NCBI GenBank assembly: GCA_017643385.1
Contig: JAEPNN010000001.1
Location: forward strand, 62,001 to 126,000
DNA from: Dinoroseobacter sp.
Lineage (GTDB): Bacteria > Pseudomonadota > Alphaproteobacteria > Rhodobacterales > Rhodobacteraceae
Length of the DNA: 64,000 bases
Direction of reading: 5' to 3'
Both the position numbers and the translations under genes were made by a program. Every line of letters starts with the position of its first letter. Position 1 is the stretch's first letter. Below are positions 1 to 9,912 of this stretch, piece after piece. Below the pieces are notes generated by a model that worked only from the letters and a program-made list of their open reading frames with translations, was not told where the DNA came from and did not search any database.

Positions 1-2661
1 AACCTGCTTTTGTCCGAGCTTCGCGACCTATTGTTGAAGCGCGAAAAAACTGACCTGTCCCACGGACACAAGCTTGAAGGGTTGGACCTGAATAGCCCTA
101 GTAACGCTTGGTTTCCTGTGCTCGAAGGCCTTCTTCTTTTTGGCGCGACAACCAAAACTGCTGATCCTTTCAGTCCAAAGCACGGGAAATGGCCAACAGC
201 TGCTGCGCGCAAATTGCTTTTTGAGGGCCAGCTGGACGCATTGAACGATTTGATGGACCGCGTCTCGGAAGCACGAGAGAAGCGCGTCGCATTGACCGCA
301 TTGGACCGTTCAGCTGCGCTGCACAGGTTCGCCGAATGGCTTCTTCCCGCATACGCAGACGCCAAGGCCGCACGCGGCTGGCTCGATTTTGACGACCTGA
401 TCCTGAAAGCGCGCGCGCTTCTCAGCAATCCGAGCGTGGCGCAATGGGTTTTGTTTCGTCTGGATGGCGGGATTGATCACATTCTGGTGGACGAGGCCCA
501 GGACACCTCACCGGAGCAATGGCAGATCATCCGCGATCTTGCGCGTGAATTTGCAACTGGCGAAAGTGCGCGCCCGGACCTGCAGCGCACCATCTTCGTG
601 GTCGGAGATCCAAAGCAGTCGATCTATTCTTTTCAGGGCGCCGATCCGAACGGGTTCGAGCAGATGCGCAGATACTTTGAAAGAGCTCTGACTGACGCGT
701 CTGAACCTTTCCAGACACAAAGCCTGCGCCATTCCTTCAGATCCAGTCCCGCAATCCTGTCAGCTGTTGATGCAACGTTTGTCGCGGCTGGCCATCAGGG
801 TTTGGGAATGGCGAGCGAGCACCTTGCGTTTCACGGCGCGCTGCCAGGCCGTGTGGACCTGTGGCCCGTCGTACCAATATCTGACGATCCAGACCCCCTG
901 CCCTTTGACAGCCCTGTTGATGCGCTTTCAGCAGAGGACCACAGGCTTAAGGTGGCGCGTCAGGTGGTCGGGGAGATGAAGGATATTCTCGATCAGGGTA
1001 CGCGTATCACCACATCCAGCGGCGAAGCGCGCCTTGTGACGCCGGGGGATTTCCTGATCCTTGTTCAAAGCCGTCGCGAGATGTTCCATGAAATTATCCG
1101 CGCATGCAAAGATCAAGGGCTACCTGTTGCGGGCGCAGATCGTCTGCGTATTGGTGGTGAGCTGGCCGTCAGAGATCTGGTGGCACTGTTGAAATTTGCC
1201 GCAACGCCCGAAGATGACCTGTCGCTTGCGACTGTTCTGCGATCCCCGCTGTGCAACTGGTCCGAGCAAGACCTCTTTGATCTCGCGCACAAGCGGAAGT
1301 CGAAGTTTCTGTGGCGTGCGATGCGTGACCGCGAAGATGCTGGATCACCCACGATGCAACTTCTGCATGATACGTTGGATCAATCTGATTTCCTGCGTCC
1401 CTTTGACCTGATCGACAGAATCCTGACGCGTCATGAGGGGCGCAAAAACCTCCTCGCGCGCCTCGGGCCGGAAGCCGAAGACGGCATCGATGCGTTGCTT
1501 GCCCAAGCCCTGAGTTATGAGACCGGCAATGTTCCATCCCTGACCGGCTTCATCGGATGGATGGCCCAAGACACCAGCGATCTGAAGCGCGCGCTCGACC
1601 AGCAGGGCGATCGCATTCGGGTGATGACAGTGCATGGGGCAAAAGGATTGGAATCCCCGATTGTGATCCTTCCAGACTGTGCCGAACGACGCCCGCCTAC
1701 ACCCGGGAGGCTTATCCGCGCAGAGAATGGCTGCGTGCTTTGGCGCATGTCAAAAGCAGAAGCTCCGGAAAGCATGGCAAACGCCATCGATGCGCCGAGT
1801 ACAAAAGACGAAGATGAACGAATGCGGCTGCTCTATGTTGCCATGACGCGCGCGGAGAACTGGCTGATCATCGCTGCTGCAGGAAAAACTGAAAAGGACT
1901 GCTGGTACCAATTTGCCAAAACAGGTCTCGAGGCGCTGGGCGCAGCGTCTTTGAAGCGGCCAGATGGCTTGGGATTGCGGTGGCAAGATGGCGACTGGCC
2001 GACCGAAGCATCACCGAACAGGTCCCCCGCAGCTGTGTCAGCAACGGCATTACCAGATTGGACTGAGCATCATGCCGGCGCGCCCGCCGCAGAAGAGAAA
2101 CCACTGTCCCCTTCAGATCTTGGCGGCGCCAAGGTTGTGGGCCCTGACCCCGAAGGCCTGGCACTTGCCGAAGCAATGGCGCGTGGAAGTGCCCTGCACT
2201 GGGCGCTGGAATATTTACCGAAGTTTAAACAGACCCAGTGGCCTACGGTTGCCGAAGATGGGCCTGATGGGATTTCAGATGTTCTGGACGAAGCGTACCG
2301 AATTCTGACCAACCCGGCTCTTTCCCGCATCTTCGCGCCAGACTCGCCTGCCGAAGTTTCCATTATTGCCCGGCTGAAAGAACTGAACGGCGCACAAATT
2401 TCAGGCCAGATCGACCGGTTGCTTGTATCTGATGATCACGTCACCGCGATTGATTTCAAATCCAACGCAGCGGTGCCCGAATTGGCAAAAGACACGCCAG
2501 AGGGTCTTTTGCGTCAGATGGGTGCCTATCAGGCTGCGCTGCGTCAGATTTATCCAGACAGGCACGTGAATTGCGCGATTTTATGGACGCGTACAGGTCA
2601 GCTGATGACGCTGGAGGACACGCATATGCGCGCAGCCCTTGCGCGAACCCCTACATCTTGA
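1..2661 (+). CDS. addA: Double-strand break repair helicase-nuclease AddA, 3' part
   Basis: This is the C-terminal part (about 886 codons visible) of AddA, the helicase-nuclease subunit that with AddB resects double-strand DNA ends for RecA loading. The reading frame is open to the first base, so the true start and the Walker A region lie upstream of the window. Visible UvrD-type helicase motifs, numbered from base 10, are DEAQDTSPEQW (about residue 160), GDPKQSIYSFQGAD (about 199), TVHGAKGLE (about 540) and LYVAMTRAE (about 608). The PD-(D/E)XK nuclease signature shows as QIDRLL and IDFKSN near residues 800-815, so the nuclease is intact. trxA follows 61 bases downstream on the same strand, a pairing familiar in Rhodobacteraceae. 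addB would be expected upstream but is outside the window. Confidence 0.95.
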   Translation, partial: NLLLSELRDLLLKREKTDLSHGHKLEGLDLNSPSNAWFPVLEGLLLFGATTKTADPFSPKHGKWPTAAARKLLFEGQLDALNDLMDRVSEAREKRVALTALDRSAALHRFAEWLLPAYADAKAARGWLDFDDLILKARALLSNPSVAQWVLFRLDGGIDHILVDEAQDTSPEQWQIIRDLAREFATGESARPDLQRTIFVVGDPKQSIYSFQGADPNGFEQMRRYFERALTDASEPFQTQSLRHSFRSSPAILSAVDATFVAAGHQGLGMASEHLAFHGALPGRVDLWPVVPISDDPDPLPFDSPVDALSAEDHRLKVARQVVGEMKDILDQGTRITTSSGEARLVTPGDFLILVQSRREMFHEIIRACKDQGLPVAGADRLRIGGELAVRDLVALLKFAATPEDDLSLATVLRSPLCNWSEQDLFDLAHKRKSKFLWRAMRDREDAGSPTMQLLHDTLDQSDFLRPFDLIDRILTRHEGRKNLLARLGPEAEDGIDALLAQALSYETGNVPSLTGFIGWMAQDTSDLKRALDQQGDRIRVMTVHGAKGLESPIVILPDCAERRPPTPGRLIRAENGCVLWRMSKAEAPESMANAIDAPSTKDEDERMRLLYVAMTRAENWLIIAAAGKTEKDCWYQFAKTGLEALGAASLKRPDGLGLRWQDGDWPTEASPNRSPAAVSATALPDWTEHHAGAPAAEEKPLSPSDLGGAKVVGPDPEGLALAEAMARGSALHWALEYLPKFKQTQWPTVAEDGPDGISDVLDEAYRILTNPALSRIFAPDSPAEVSIIARLKELNGAQISGQIDRLLVSDDHVTAIDFKSNAAVPELAKDTPEGLLRQMGAYQAALRQIYPDRHVNCAILWTRTGQLMTLEDTHMRAALARTPTS

Positions 2662-2722
2662 CGCTGCATCCGGGACTACTTAGGTTCGCTGCCTGATATT
2701 CGCATTGCCAAGGAGCACGCAT

Positions 2723-3043
2723 ATGGCCACCGTTGCCGTCACCGACGCCACATTCGACGCCGAAGTGAAACAAGCAGACGTCCCCGTTGTCGTCGATTTC
2801 TGGGCCGAATGGTGCGGTCCTTGCAAACAGATTGGACCAGCTCTGGAAGAGCTATCTGATGAATACGACGGCAAGGTCAAAATCGTGAAGGTCAATGTCG
2901 ACAGCGACATGAACGCCGCGGCTGGTCTGAATGTTCGCGGTATTCCTGCGCTTTTCCTGTTCAAGGATGGGGAAGTTGTATCGAACAAAACTGGCGCCGC
3001 ACCAAAGGCTGCGTTGAAAAGCTGGATCGACTCCGCGCTTTAA
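2723..3043 (+). CDS. trxA: Thioredoxin TrxA
   Basis: A 106-residue thioredoxin, the standard size. It is a cytoplasmic dithiol reductant for ribonucleotide reductase, PAPS reductase, Msr enzymes and others. The active site WCGPC is at residues 30-34, and the cis-proline segment reads [11 protein letters not shown] chose the ATG at 2723 because AGGAG lies at 2711-2715; the longer frame from a TTG at 2705 would swallow that site. It probably shares a transcript with addA. The last four bases overlap the end of the convergent gene on the minus strand. Confidence 0.97.
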   Translation: MATVAVTDATFDAEVKQADVPVVVDFWAEWCGPCKQIGPALEELSDEYDGKVKIVKVNVDSDMNAAAGLNVRGIPALFLFKDGEVVSNKTGAAPKAALKSWIDSAL

Positions 3044-3945
3044 AGCGCAAGGCCGTGATCGGCCAAACGTGAATTCAGGCGATCCGGGAAATCGGGCCGC
3101 CACACATTCAGGGCCTGCTCTTGAAAGAACCAGAACAGGTAACGAGCATAGTCCGGGCTCTGTCTTTCGATCTTCTCAAACGCTTTATCCAGCCCATCGC
3201 GATGCACGCTCGCCGCAATATGATGAAAATCGATTTGCCCAAAGAGCAACGCAGGTTTGTTCAACAGATATCCGCTAATCACTACGGCTGAGTTTTGGGT
3301 GGCAACATACGCGCAATCCGCAAGCAGCGTCGACATCGGCGCGTCTGATAGCGTGACCCTCGGGTGCTCGGCGATCCGGGCGATGGCCTGCCTTTCGGCA
3401 TCTGAGTAGTTTTCTCTTGGGTGCAATGTCAGAACCAATTGGCTTGGTTCACGCTTTAACAGGGTCTCCACCATCTTGATCGGTGACATTGATTGAAAGC
3501 TGCGATGGGACAGTAACCGCCCCTGCAGCGGTACATAAACGTAGTTTTGCGCGGGCTTGGGGTCCGGCAAGTTAAGCCTCTTTCGCCAAAAACTGACAAA
3601 CTGCTGCGATCGTTTAGGATTAATCTCCTCAATGGAAAATTCTGCACGAGCGACGTCAAATTCCCACCGCTTTGCGCTTTTCTCGATACGCCAGAACGGC
3701 TCGAGATAGCTTTGGCGCATCGTAAGACAGCGTCCCGAAACCGGCGGATCATCATAAAATAAAGCCCATCCAGAACGCGCGACCGACCCAAGCCGATCGG
3801 CAAGATCATTACCTCTTAGATCCACACGCCACCCGCGCACCTCGAAGACATCGATCAGCGAAACTAAAAACTTGTGCTTCTCATGCTCCACACGCCACCG
3901 AAGCCAGTCTGGAAGATACAGCGTGAGAAGATCGCCCTGAGACAT
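3040..3945 (-). CDS. KpsS/CapS-like capsule or glycan protein, function uncertain
   Basis: A 301-residue cytoplasmic protein without signal peptide or membrane segments. I do not recognise a named family with certainty. Its C-terminal half has the pattern of capsular polysaccharide synthesis/export glycosyltransferases of the KpsS/KpsC type: [13 protein letters not shown] (140-152), LHPRE (176-180) and the nucleotide-sugar-site-like [10 protein letters not shown]...NKPALLFG (218-238), similar to the NS..GLEAL..GKPV element of such enzymes. No other capsule gene is nearby. It stands alone between trxA and hslV, convergent with trxA (4-base overlap). The start at 3945 is an ATG; the TTG at 3951 is an alternative. 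Assignment to a glycan role is inference from motif shape only. Confidence 0.5.
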   Translation of the reverse strand: MSQGDLLTLYLPDWLRWRVEHEKHKFLVSLIDVFEVRGWRVDLRGNDLADRLGSVARSGWALFYDDPPVSGRCLTMRQSYLEPFWRIEKSAKRWEFDVARAEFSIEEINPKRSQQFVSFWRKRLNLPDPKPAQNYVYVPLQGRLLSHRSFQSMSPIKMVETLLKREPSQLVLTLHPRENYSDAERQAIARIAEHPRVTLSDAPMSTLLADCAYVATQNSAVVISGYLLNKPALLFGQIDFHHIAASVHRDGLDKAFEKIERQSPDYARYLFWFFQEQALNVWRPDFPDRLNSRLADHGLAL

Positions 3946-4042
3946 AAGCAAAACCTACCCGAGAGATCTGCAACCACAAGCGTCGCTTCTTGTGCCGCGC
4001 GCATCGCAGGGCCATATGTATCGCAACTGTAACGGAGGCCTT

Positions 4043-4600
4043 ATGTCAGACACAGATTTTCCCGGTTGGCACGGCACAACAATTCTTGGCGTTCGGAAGG
4101 GCAGCAAAGTCGTAATCGCGGGCGATGGCCAGGTCAGCCTGGGTCAGACGGTAATCAAGGGCACTGCCACAAAGGTTCGGCGCCTGTCTCCGGGCGGATA
4201 CGATGTTGTGGCCGGATTTGCAGGATCAACCGCAGACGCTTTCACGTTGCTGGAACGGCTCGAATCCAAGCTAGAAGCGACCCCCGGACAGTTGGCCCGC
4301 GCAGCTGTAGAGCTTGCCAAGGATTGGCGCACCGACAAATACCTCCAGAAGCTCGAAGCAATGCTGATCGTTTCAGATGGGACCGCTCTTTACGTCATCA
4401 CGGGTGCTGGTGACGTGCTTGAACCCGAACATTCCGTCGCTGCCATCGGATCAGGCGGAAACTACGCGCTCGCCGCCGCACGCGCTCTGGTCGACACAGA
4501 TATGGATGCCGAAGCGATTGCGCGTAAAGCCATGAGCATTGCAGCTGACATTTGCGTCTACACAAACGGAAACCTCACGGTCGAGACAATTTCGGGATGA
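4043..4600 (+). CDS. hslV: ATP-dependent protease subunit HslV (ClpQ)
   Basis: A 185-residue N-terminal-threonine peptidase of the HslVU (ClpYQ) proteasome-like protease. The sequence opens with an 11-residue pro-segment ending in WHG before TTILGVRKG; cleavage after Gly11 would expose catalytic Thr12. A short pro-segment is normal in alphaproteobacteria. The [11 protein letters not shown] and later [16 protein letters not shown] segments are family hallmarks. The start at 4043 is set by GGAGG at 4034-4038; an upstream in-frame start at 3992 lacks such a site. The stop overlaps the next gene by ATGA, so the following membrane-protein gene is probably translationally coupled. Confidence 0.97.
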   Translation: MSDTDFPGWHGTTILGVRKGSKVVIAGDGQVSLGQTVIKGTATKVRRLSPGGYDVVAGFAGSTADAFTLLERLESKLEATPGQLARAAVELAKDWRTDKYLQKLEAMLIVSDGTALYVITGAGDVLEPEHSVAAIGSGGNYALAAARALVDTDMDAEAIARKAMSIAADICVYTNGNLTVETISG

Positions 4601-5661
4601 GCCTGACCCGTGACGATCTTCGCGCAGCGGTTTCGGTTGGCACAATTACCGAAGCACAAGCCGCCAGCATTCTGAGCCTGTCTGACGCCCGCCGTGGCGC
4701 ACGGGAAAACCTGTCTGGTTTGGACGAGCCTTTTGAGTTGTTCAAAGGCTTCAACGAGATTTTCATCGTTGTCGGTCTGACCATTCTTTATGCGGGCTGG
4801 GCCGGGCTGACAGGCCTTTCGGTTCTGTTTGTTGAAAATCCAGGCGCGCAGATGATGCTCTACGCAGGCTTTTCGATGGCGGCGGTGGCGGGTCTGGCTG
4901 CATATTTCACGCTTAAGCGCCGCATGATTGCACCTTCGATCGCGCTGTCGATCATGTTTGCAATTTCAGCAATGCAATTCGGAAGCTCTCTGGGCGATGT
5001 ACTCTCGAATCAGACCCCGACAGTTTGGGCGATCGCCAGCGGATTCACCGGGGCTTGGCTGTTTCTGTATTGGGCAATCTTCCGTGTCCCCTTCACGTTA
5101 CTGCTGGTGGCAATTTCTGTCTTTGGAACAACGTTTACACTAACACTTGTGAGCGGCGCCTCTCTGATGGATGCAAGACAGATGTTTCTGCTGTCTGGCA
5201 CGGGGCCGTTTTCAATTCTGACAATTTTGTTGGGCTTTATCGGTCTGGCAATCGCACTTTGGTTTGACATGAGCGACCCTCATCGTGTCACCAGACGCGC
5301 CCAGAATGGATTCTGGCTGCACATCATCGCAGCCCCTGCGATTGTGAACACTGTGGCGCTGACATTGTTTGAGTCTGACACCACTGTTTCGCTTCTTTTG
5401 CTTACCGCCTTTCTGGCTTTAATGGCCATCTTCGCCATCGTAATTGATCGCCGGTCTTTTTTGGTTGCCGCGATAGGGTACGTTGTTGCGCTTGCAATTA
5501 CTGTTATTGAAGGCAACGCGTTTCTTGTGATCCTGATGCTAGGGGCAGGCCTTGTCTTCCTTGGGGCCCGGTGGGAAGCAATGCGCCGCGCCATAATGTC
5601 AGCCCTCCCCGAATTTCCCGGCAAATCCAGTTTGCCACCATATGCGAAAGAAAATTCATGA
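4597..5661 (+). CDS. Polytopic membrane protein between hslV and hslU
   Basis: A 354-residue integral membrane protein. The N-terminal 55 or so residues are soluble and resemble the start of DUF2157 proteins (a pattern like [19 protein letters not shown]). About nine or ten hydrophobic segments follow, beginning around residue 58 ([20 protein letters not shown]) and ending near residue 345. No catalytic motif is evident. It overlaps hslV upstream and hslU downstream, each by ATGA, so it sits in the middle of the protease operon and is likely coupled to both. That position suggests, but does not prove, a link to HslVU. The start at 4597 is fixed by the ATGA overlap. Confidence 0.85.
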   Translation: MSLTRDDLRAAVSVGTITEAQAASILSLSDARRGARENLSGLDEPFELFKGFNEIFIVVGLTILYAGWAGLTGLSVLFVENPGAQMMLYAGFSMAAVAGLAAYFTLKRRMIAPSIALSIMFAISAMQFGSSLGDVLSNQTPTVWAIASGFTGAWLFLYWAIFRVPFTLLLVAISVFGTTFTLTLVSGASLMDARQMFLLSGTGPFSILTILLGFIGLAIALWFDMSDPHRVTRRAQNGFWLHIIAAPAIVNTVALTLFESDTTVSLLLLTAFLALMAIFAIVIDRRSFLVAAIGYVVALAITVIEGNAFLVILMLGAGLVFLGARWEAMRRAIMSALPEFPGKSSLPPYAKENS

Positions 5662-6968
5662 CCGACCTGACCCCACGCGAGATTGTATCCGAGCTCGACC
5701 GGTTCATTATCGGGCAGGCTGATGCGAAGCGCGCCGTCGCTGTGGCTTTGCGCAATCGTTGGCGCCGTAAGCAGCTTGATGAAGATTTACAGGACGAGGT
5801 TTATCCCAAAAATATCCTGATGATCGGTCCCACGGGTGTAGGAAAAACCGAAATTTCCCGGCGTCTGGCGAAACTTGCGCGCGCTCCCTTTCTGAAGGTT
5901 GAAGCAACCAAGTTCACCGAAGTTGGCTATGTTGGCCGGGACGTTGACCAGATCGTGCGTGATCTGGTCGATGCCGCTATTCTGATGACGCGCGAACACA
6001 TGCGCGAAACCGTGAAGGCCAATGCGTATACCGCAGCAGAAGATCGCGTGATCGAAGCGCTTGCCGGTGAAGATGCTCGCAGCGGTACGCGTGATATGTT
6101 CCGCAAAAAACTTCGATCTGGTGAGCTGGACGACAAAATTATCGAGCTGGATGTTGCGGATAATTCAAACCCCATGCAAGGGTTTGAAATTCCGGGCCAA
6201 CCAGGGGCATCTATGGGCGGAATGATGAACCTCGGAGATATTTTCGGCAAAGCCTTTGGGCAGCGAACCACGCGCAAGAAGATGACCGTCGCGCAAAGCT
6301 ACGAGGTGCTTATTGACGAAGAAGCGGACAAGCTTCTTGATCAGGAGGTGGTTGCACGCGAAGCCCTCAGTGCTGTCGAAAACAACGGCATCGTTTTTCT
6401 CGACGAGATCGACAAGGTTTGCGCACGCACCGATGCGCGTGGGGGCGACGTGTCCCGGGAAGGTGTACAGCGGGATCTGCTACCACTGATCGAAGGAACA
6501 ACGGTGTCCACCAAGCATGGCGCTGTGAAAACCGACCATATCCTGTTCATCGCCTCGGGTGCGTTTCACATTGCAAAGCCCAGCGATCTGCTGCCTGAAT
6601 TGCAGGGACGTCTGCCCATTCGGGTTGAATTACGTGCCCTGACCGAAGTTGATTTCGTGCGCATCCTGACTGAAACCGATAACGCACTGACCCGCCAGTA
6701 CACGGCACTTATGGGAACCGAAAATGTAACCGTCACATTTACGGACGATGGTATCGCGTCTTTGGCCCGTATCGCGGCAGAGGTGAACAGCACGGTCGAA
6801 AACATCGGGGCACGGAGGCTCTACACCGTGATGGAGCGCGTGTTCGAAGATCTTTCGTTTGAGGCCCCTGACCGTGACGGATCCGAGGTTACTGTTGATG
6901 CAAAATTTGTCGAAGAAAATCTGGGTGAGTTGTCGGGGAATGCTGACCTAAGCCGATATGTGCTGTAA
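5658..6968 (+). CDS. hslU: HslU (ClpY) ATPase, unfoldase of HslVU
   Basis: A 436-residue AAA+ unfoldase that feeds substrates to HslV. Walker A GPTGVGKT is at residues 57-64, Walker B appears as [10 protein letters not shown], and the sensor region follows. The intermediate (I) domain lies roughly at 110-235. The C-terminus ends LSRYVL, matching the hydrophobic tail that docks into HslV. The ATG at 5658 overlaps the stop of the upstream membrane-protein gene. A longer frame begins at 5571 but would read through that gene and adds no family sequence. Length and motifs are fully normal. Confidence 0.97.
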   Translation: MTDLTPREIVSELDRFIIGQADAKRAVAVALRNRWRRKQLDEDLQDEVYPKNILMIGPTGVGKTEISRRLAKLARAPFLKVEATKFTEVGYVGRDVDQIVRDLVDAAILMTREHMRETVKANAYTAAEDRVIEALAGEDARSGTRDMFRKKLRSGELDDKIIELDVADNSNPMQGFEIPGQPGASMGGMMNLGDIFGKAFGQRTTRKKMTVAQSYEVLIDEEADKLLDQEVVAREALSAVENNGIVFLDEIDKVCARTDARGGDVSREGVQRDLLPLIEGTTVSTKHGAVKTDHILFIASGAFHIAKPSDLLPELQGRLPIRVELRALTEVDFVRILTETDNALTRQYTALMGTENVTVTFTDDGIASLARIAAEVNSTVENIGARRLYTVMERVFEDLSFEAPDRDGSEVTVDAKFVEENLGELSGNADLSRYVL

Positions 6969-7000
6969 GGCGGGATCAATACCCGGCCGATAGGCACAAA

Positions 7001-8107
7001 ATGCCCCAATTAGTAACTTTGATTCTGACGCTTTTTGTCGTCGGGGCCTGTGCCCCGCGCGCCAGTTTGCTTGACCCGGTGTCGGACGCACCAACGTCCC
7101 AACTGGAAACCGTCTTTGTTGGGACAACGCGGGCGCTTTCAGATACCGCTGAGCCGCTGGAACGGAAGCCCGAACTTACCTTGAACCGGTATCTTATAAA
7201 CGTCCCGTCAAGTCGCGAAGAGGGTGTGATCCCCTACCCCGGACGTGGCGAAGACCCTGATCCGGAACAACACTTTCTGCTGGCAGACGCGCAGACTGGT
7301 CTCTCGAAAGGCGGATTTCGAAGCGCCGTATCAAGCGCATTGCGGAATACGCCAAACGCCCGTGACACGCTGGTGGTGTATGTCCATGGCTACAACAACA
7401 CGTTTGCTGACGGGCTCTTCCGCACAGCCCAGATGCGGCGTGATCTGAACATACCAGGTATTCCGGTTCACTACGCCTGGCCCAGCGCCGGCCATCCGTT
7501 GGGTTACGCTTATGATCGCGATTCAGCGCTCTTTGCCCGCGATGGGCTGGAACAGCTTTTGAAAACAATCGCAGCAACCCATGCGCGCGACATCATAGTT
7601 GTTGCGCACTCCATGGGATCTCTGGTGACCATGGAAGCCTTGCGCCAGATACATCTGACAAACGATCAACGTACCATTTCCAAAATTAGTGGCGTGATTT
7701 TGCTTTCCCCGGATCTGGATCTCGATGTGTTTCGTGCGCAAGCGGCCCGCATCGATCCTCTTCCTAACCCCTTCCTGATTTTTACCTCACAGCGGGACCG
7801 GGCGCTTGCTGTCTCGGCGCGTATCACGGGTCAAACCGCAAGACTTGGAAATCTCACAACCGTGGAAGATGTGGCAGACCTCGATGTTACGCTGATTGAT
7901 CTGAGCAACGTTGAAGTTGGCGCAGGCGACGCCTTCAATCATTTCACGGCCGCGACCTCCCCAGCCGTTATTCAGATACTTCGCCAGATCGGGCAGGTCT
8001 CATCCTCGTTCGATGCAGATCCAAATGCCGGCTTAGGGCTACTGCCCGGAACCGTGCTTTCTATACGAAACGCGACGCAGGTCATCCTGACGCCTGGTTC
8101 GCCATGA
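7001..8107 (+). CDS. Lipoprotein alpha/beta hydrolase (DUF900-type esterase)
   Basis: A 368-residue predicted lipoprotein. The N-terminus is a short hydrophobic signal ending VVGAC with the lipobox cysteine at residue 17. The body is a DUF900-type alpha/beta hydrolase: VYVHGYNNTF near residue 126 marks the oxyanion strand, and AHSMGS near 202-207 carries the nucleophile Ser204. A histidine in the AFNHF segment near residue 313 could complete the triad. The substrate is unknown; family members are esterase or lipase-like. It starts 32 bases after hslU and overlaps the downstream MFS gene by ATGA, so it may be the tail of the hslVU transcript. Confidence 0.85.
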   Translation: MPQLVTLILTLFVVGACAPRASLLDPVSDAPTSQLETVFVGTTRALSDTAEPLERKPELTLNRYLINVPSSREEGVIPYPGRGEDPDPEQHFLLADAQTGLSKGGFRSAVSSALRNTPNARDTLVVYVHGYNNTFADGLFRTAQMRRDLNIPGIPVHYAWPSAGHPLGYAYDRDSALFARDGLEQLLKTIAATHARDIIVVAHSMGSLVTMEALRQIHLTNDQRTISKISGVILLSPDLDLDVFRAQAARIDPLPNPFLIFTSQRDRALAVSARITGQTARLGNLTTVEDVADLDVTLIDLSNVEVGAGDAFNHFTAATSPAVIQILRQIGQVSSSFDADPNAGLGLLPGTVLSIRNATQVILTPGSP

Positions 8108-9327
8108 ACACTGTTCGCTTTCTTCGTGAAAACGCCAAATGGCTGGCCGCTGGCGCGTTGCTTTCGTTTCTGTCTTCCTTCGGCCAGACGTTTTTTGTTT
8201 CGCTCTTTGCGGGTGAAATCCGCGACGCGTTTTCGCTTTCACTGGGCGATTGGGGCGGGATCTACGCAATTGGAACAGCTGTTTCAGCAGCTTTGATGGT
8301 GTTTGCGGGCCCACTTGCCGATCGGTTGCGCATCCGTTCCCTCGGTTTGCTGGTTGTTACCGGATTGTCGCTTGCATGCTTCGCGATGGCTTTGAACCCG
8401 TCTGGTACTGCGCTTGTGCTGGTCATTCTTGCGCTTCGTTTTTTTGGTCAGGGCATGTTGAACCATTTGTCCGTGGTCGCGATGGCGCGATGGTTTGTGG
8501 CAAATCGCGGCAAGGCGCTTGCCGTTGGCGCTCTTGGGTTCTCTTTGGGTGAAGCGGCAATCCCGATACCTATGGTCTGGCTCAAAGGTTTTGTGGACTG
8601 GCGCCTTATCTGGGTGGGCGCCGGCCTCTTTTGCCTCACAATGCTTCCGGTTCTGGCTTTTTTGCTAAGAACCGAACGTGCGCCAAAATCTATGTCCGAA
8701 GACAATTCATCCCCCGGCATGGACGGTCGCCACTGGACCCGGGGCGAGACAATGCGGCACCCGTTGTTCTGGGCCATGGCCTCTGCAACGCTAATGATAA
8801 GTGCGATTGGAACGTTGTTCTGGTTTCATCAGGTACATTTTGCCGAAATTAAAGGATGGAGCCACCTCGCCCTTGTTTCGGTCTTCCCGCTGGGAACTCT
8901 CGCGCTATCGCTTTCCACTGTCGGCTATGGGGTCGCCATAGACCGTTTCGGAGTAGACCGGTTACTTCCGCTTTATTTACTTCCGCTTTGTCTGGCTTTT
9001 GTCCTTCACGGTCTTGCGCCCAACGTTACCTGGACCGCGGCGGGCGTGATCCTGATGGGGATTGCTGGCGGCGGACAGGCCACATTGTCTGCGGCTTGCT
9101 GGGGTGTGTTTTTTGGTACGCGCCACATCGGTTCCATCAAGTCAATCGCGCTTGCCTTCATGGTGCTGGGGTCGGCTTTAGGGCCAGCAATCAGCGGCAT
9201 CTTGATTGATTTGGGCGTGTCTTATGAAGCGCAGCTGATGTTTTACAGCGCCCTGTTTGCTGTGCTGGCAGGTTTCATCACGTATACGGTTCGCATCGCC
9301 CGCAAACAGCTACCGGGCTCGTCTTAA
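8104..9327 (+). CDS. Major facilitator superfamily permease
   Basis: A 407-residue polytopic membrane protein with about twelve transmembrane helices in two halves, consistent with an MFS transporter. The loop between helices 2 and 3 reads GPLADRLRIRS, a variant of the conserved MFS GxLaDrxGrr motif, and the equivalent loop in the second half reads GVAIDRFGVDRLL. The substrate cannot be read from the sequence. The start overlaps the upstream hydrolase stop by ATGA. The last 18 bases overlap the convergent smr-type gene. Confidence 0.88.
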   Translation: MNTVRFLRENAKWLAAGALLSFLSSFGQTFFVSLFAGEIRDAFSLSLGDWGGIYAIGTAVSAALMVFAGPLADRLRIRSLGLLVVTGLSLACFAMALNPSGTALVLVILALRFFGQGMLNHLSVVAMARWFVANRGKALAVGALGFSLGEAAIPIPMVWLKGFVDWRLIWVGAGLFCLTMLPVLAFLLRTERAPKSMSEDNSSPGMDGRHWTRGETMRHPLFWAMASATLMISAIGTLFWFHQVHFAEIKGWSHLALVSVFPLGTLALSLSTVGYGVAIDRFGVDRLLPLYLLPLCLAFVLHGLAPNVTWTAAGVILMGIAGGGQATLSAACWGVFFGTRHIGSIKSIALAFMVLGSALGPAISGILIDLGVSYEAQLMFYSALFAVLAGFITYTVRIARKQLPGSS

Positions 9328-9912
9328 GTAGACGTAATAGGCACCTTCACCGCCATGGCTTCTATGGGCCGGCGTAACTTGCAGCACAACCGAGGATAGC
9401 GGCGGCATCGAAAGCCACTGCGGAACCTGATGACGTAATACCCCCATGCGGGTGGGAATTGGCCCCAAATCCTGCTTTGCCTTACCCTTTCCCGTGATCA
9501 CCAGAACTAGGCGTGATCCAACTGCATGCTCGTGCAGAACAAATCGGATCAGCTGTGGCTGTGCGGCCGCCAGCGTCAGGCCGTGCAAATCAAGTCGTGC
9601 TTCTGGTGACAGCTTGCCCCGCTTCATGCGGGTAAACGCCTTGCGATCCATTTTGACCGGTGTTTGCTGTAAATGATCGGCAATGGCAGGCGCCAGATCA
9701 TGCGAAGCGGTCTTGGGTTTTGCGCGCGTTCCAATCGAAAAGTTTGGGACAAAGAACTTTGAGGGTTCCTCCTTCGCTGAAACCGGTTTGGCTGGCGTTG
9801 GATCTGATTGAAAACTATTTGGCGCCGTCGGATGCATAGGCGTGGTCGCGCGTTTTACCCGCTCCCAAAGGTCGGTGTCTTCCGACGACAGAGACCTACG
9901 TTTTCGGCTCAT
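9310..9912 (-). CDS. Smr-domain protein
   Basis: A 200-residue protein with a disordered, basic N-terminal half and a C-terminal Smr domain, the domain found at the end of MutS2 and in stand-alone nucleases. The hallmark LDLHGLTL and the later TGKG segment are present. Smr proteins are DNA or RNA endonucleases, but the cellular role of this alphaproteobacterial form is not established. It starts four bases inside the end of mltA and is the last gene of the tim44-mltA-smr operon. Confidence 0.9.
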   Translation of the reverse strand: MSRKRRSLSSEDTDLWERVKRATTPMHPTAPNSFQSDPTPAKPVSAKEEPSKFFVPNFSIGTRAKPKTASHDLAPAIADHLQQTPVKMDRKAFTRMKRGKLSPEARLDLHGLTLAAAQPQLIRFVLHEHAVGSRLVLVITGKGKAKQDLGPIPTRMGVLRHQVPQWLSMPPLSSVVLQVTPAHRSHGGEGAYYVYLRRAR

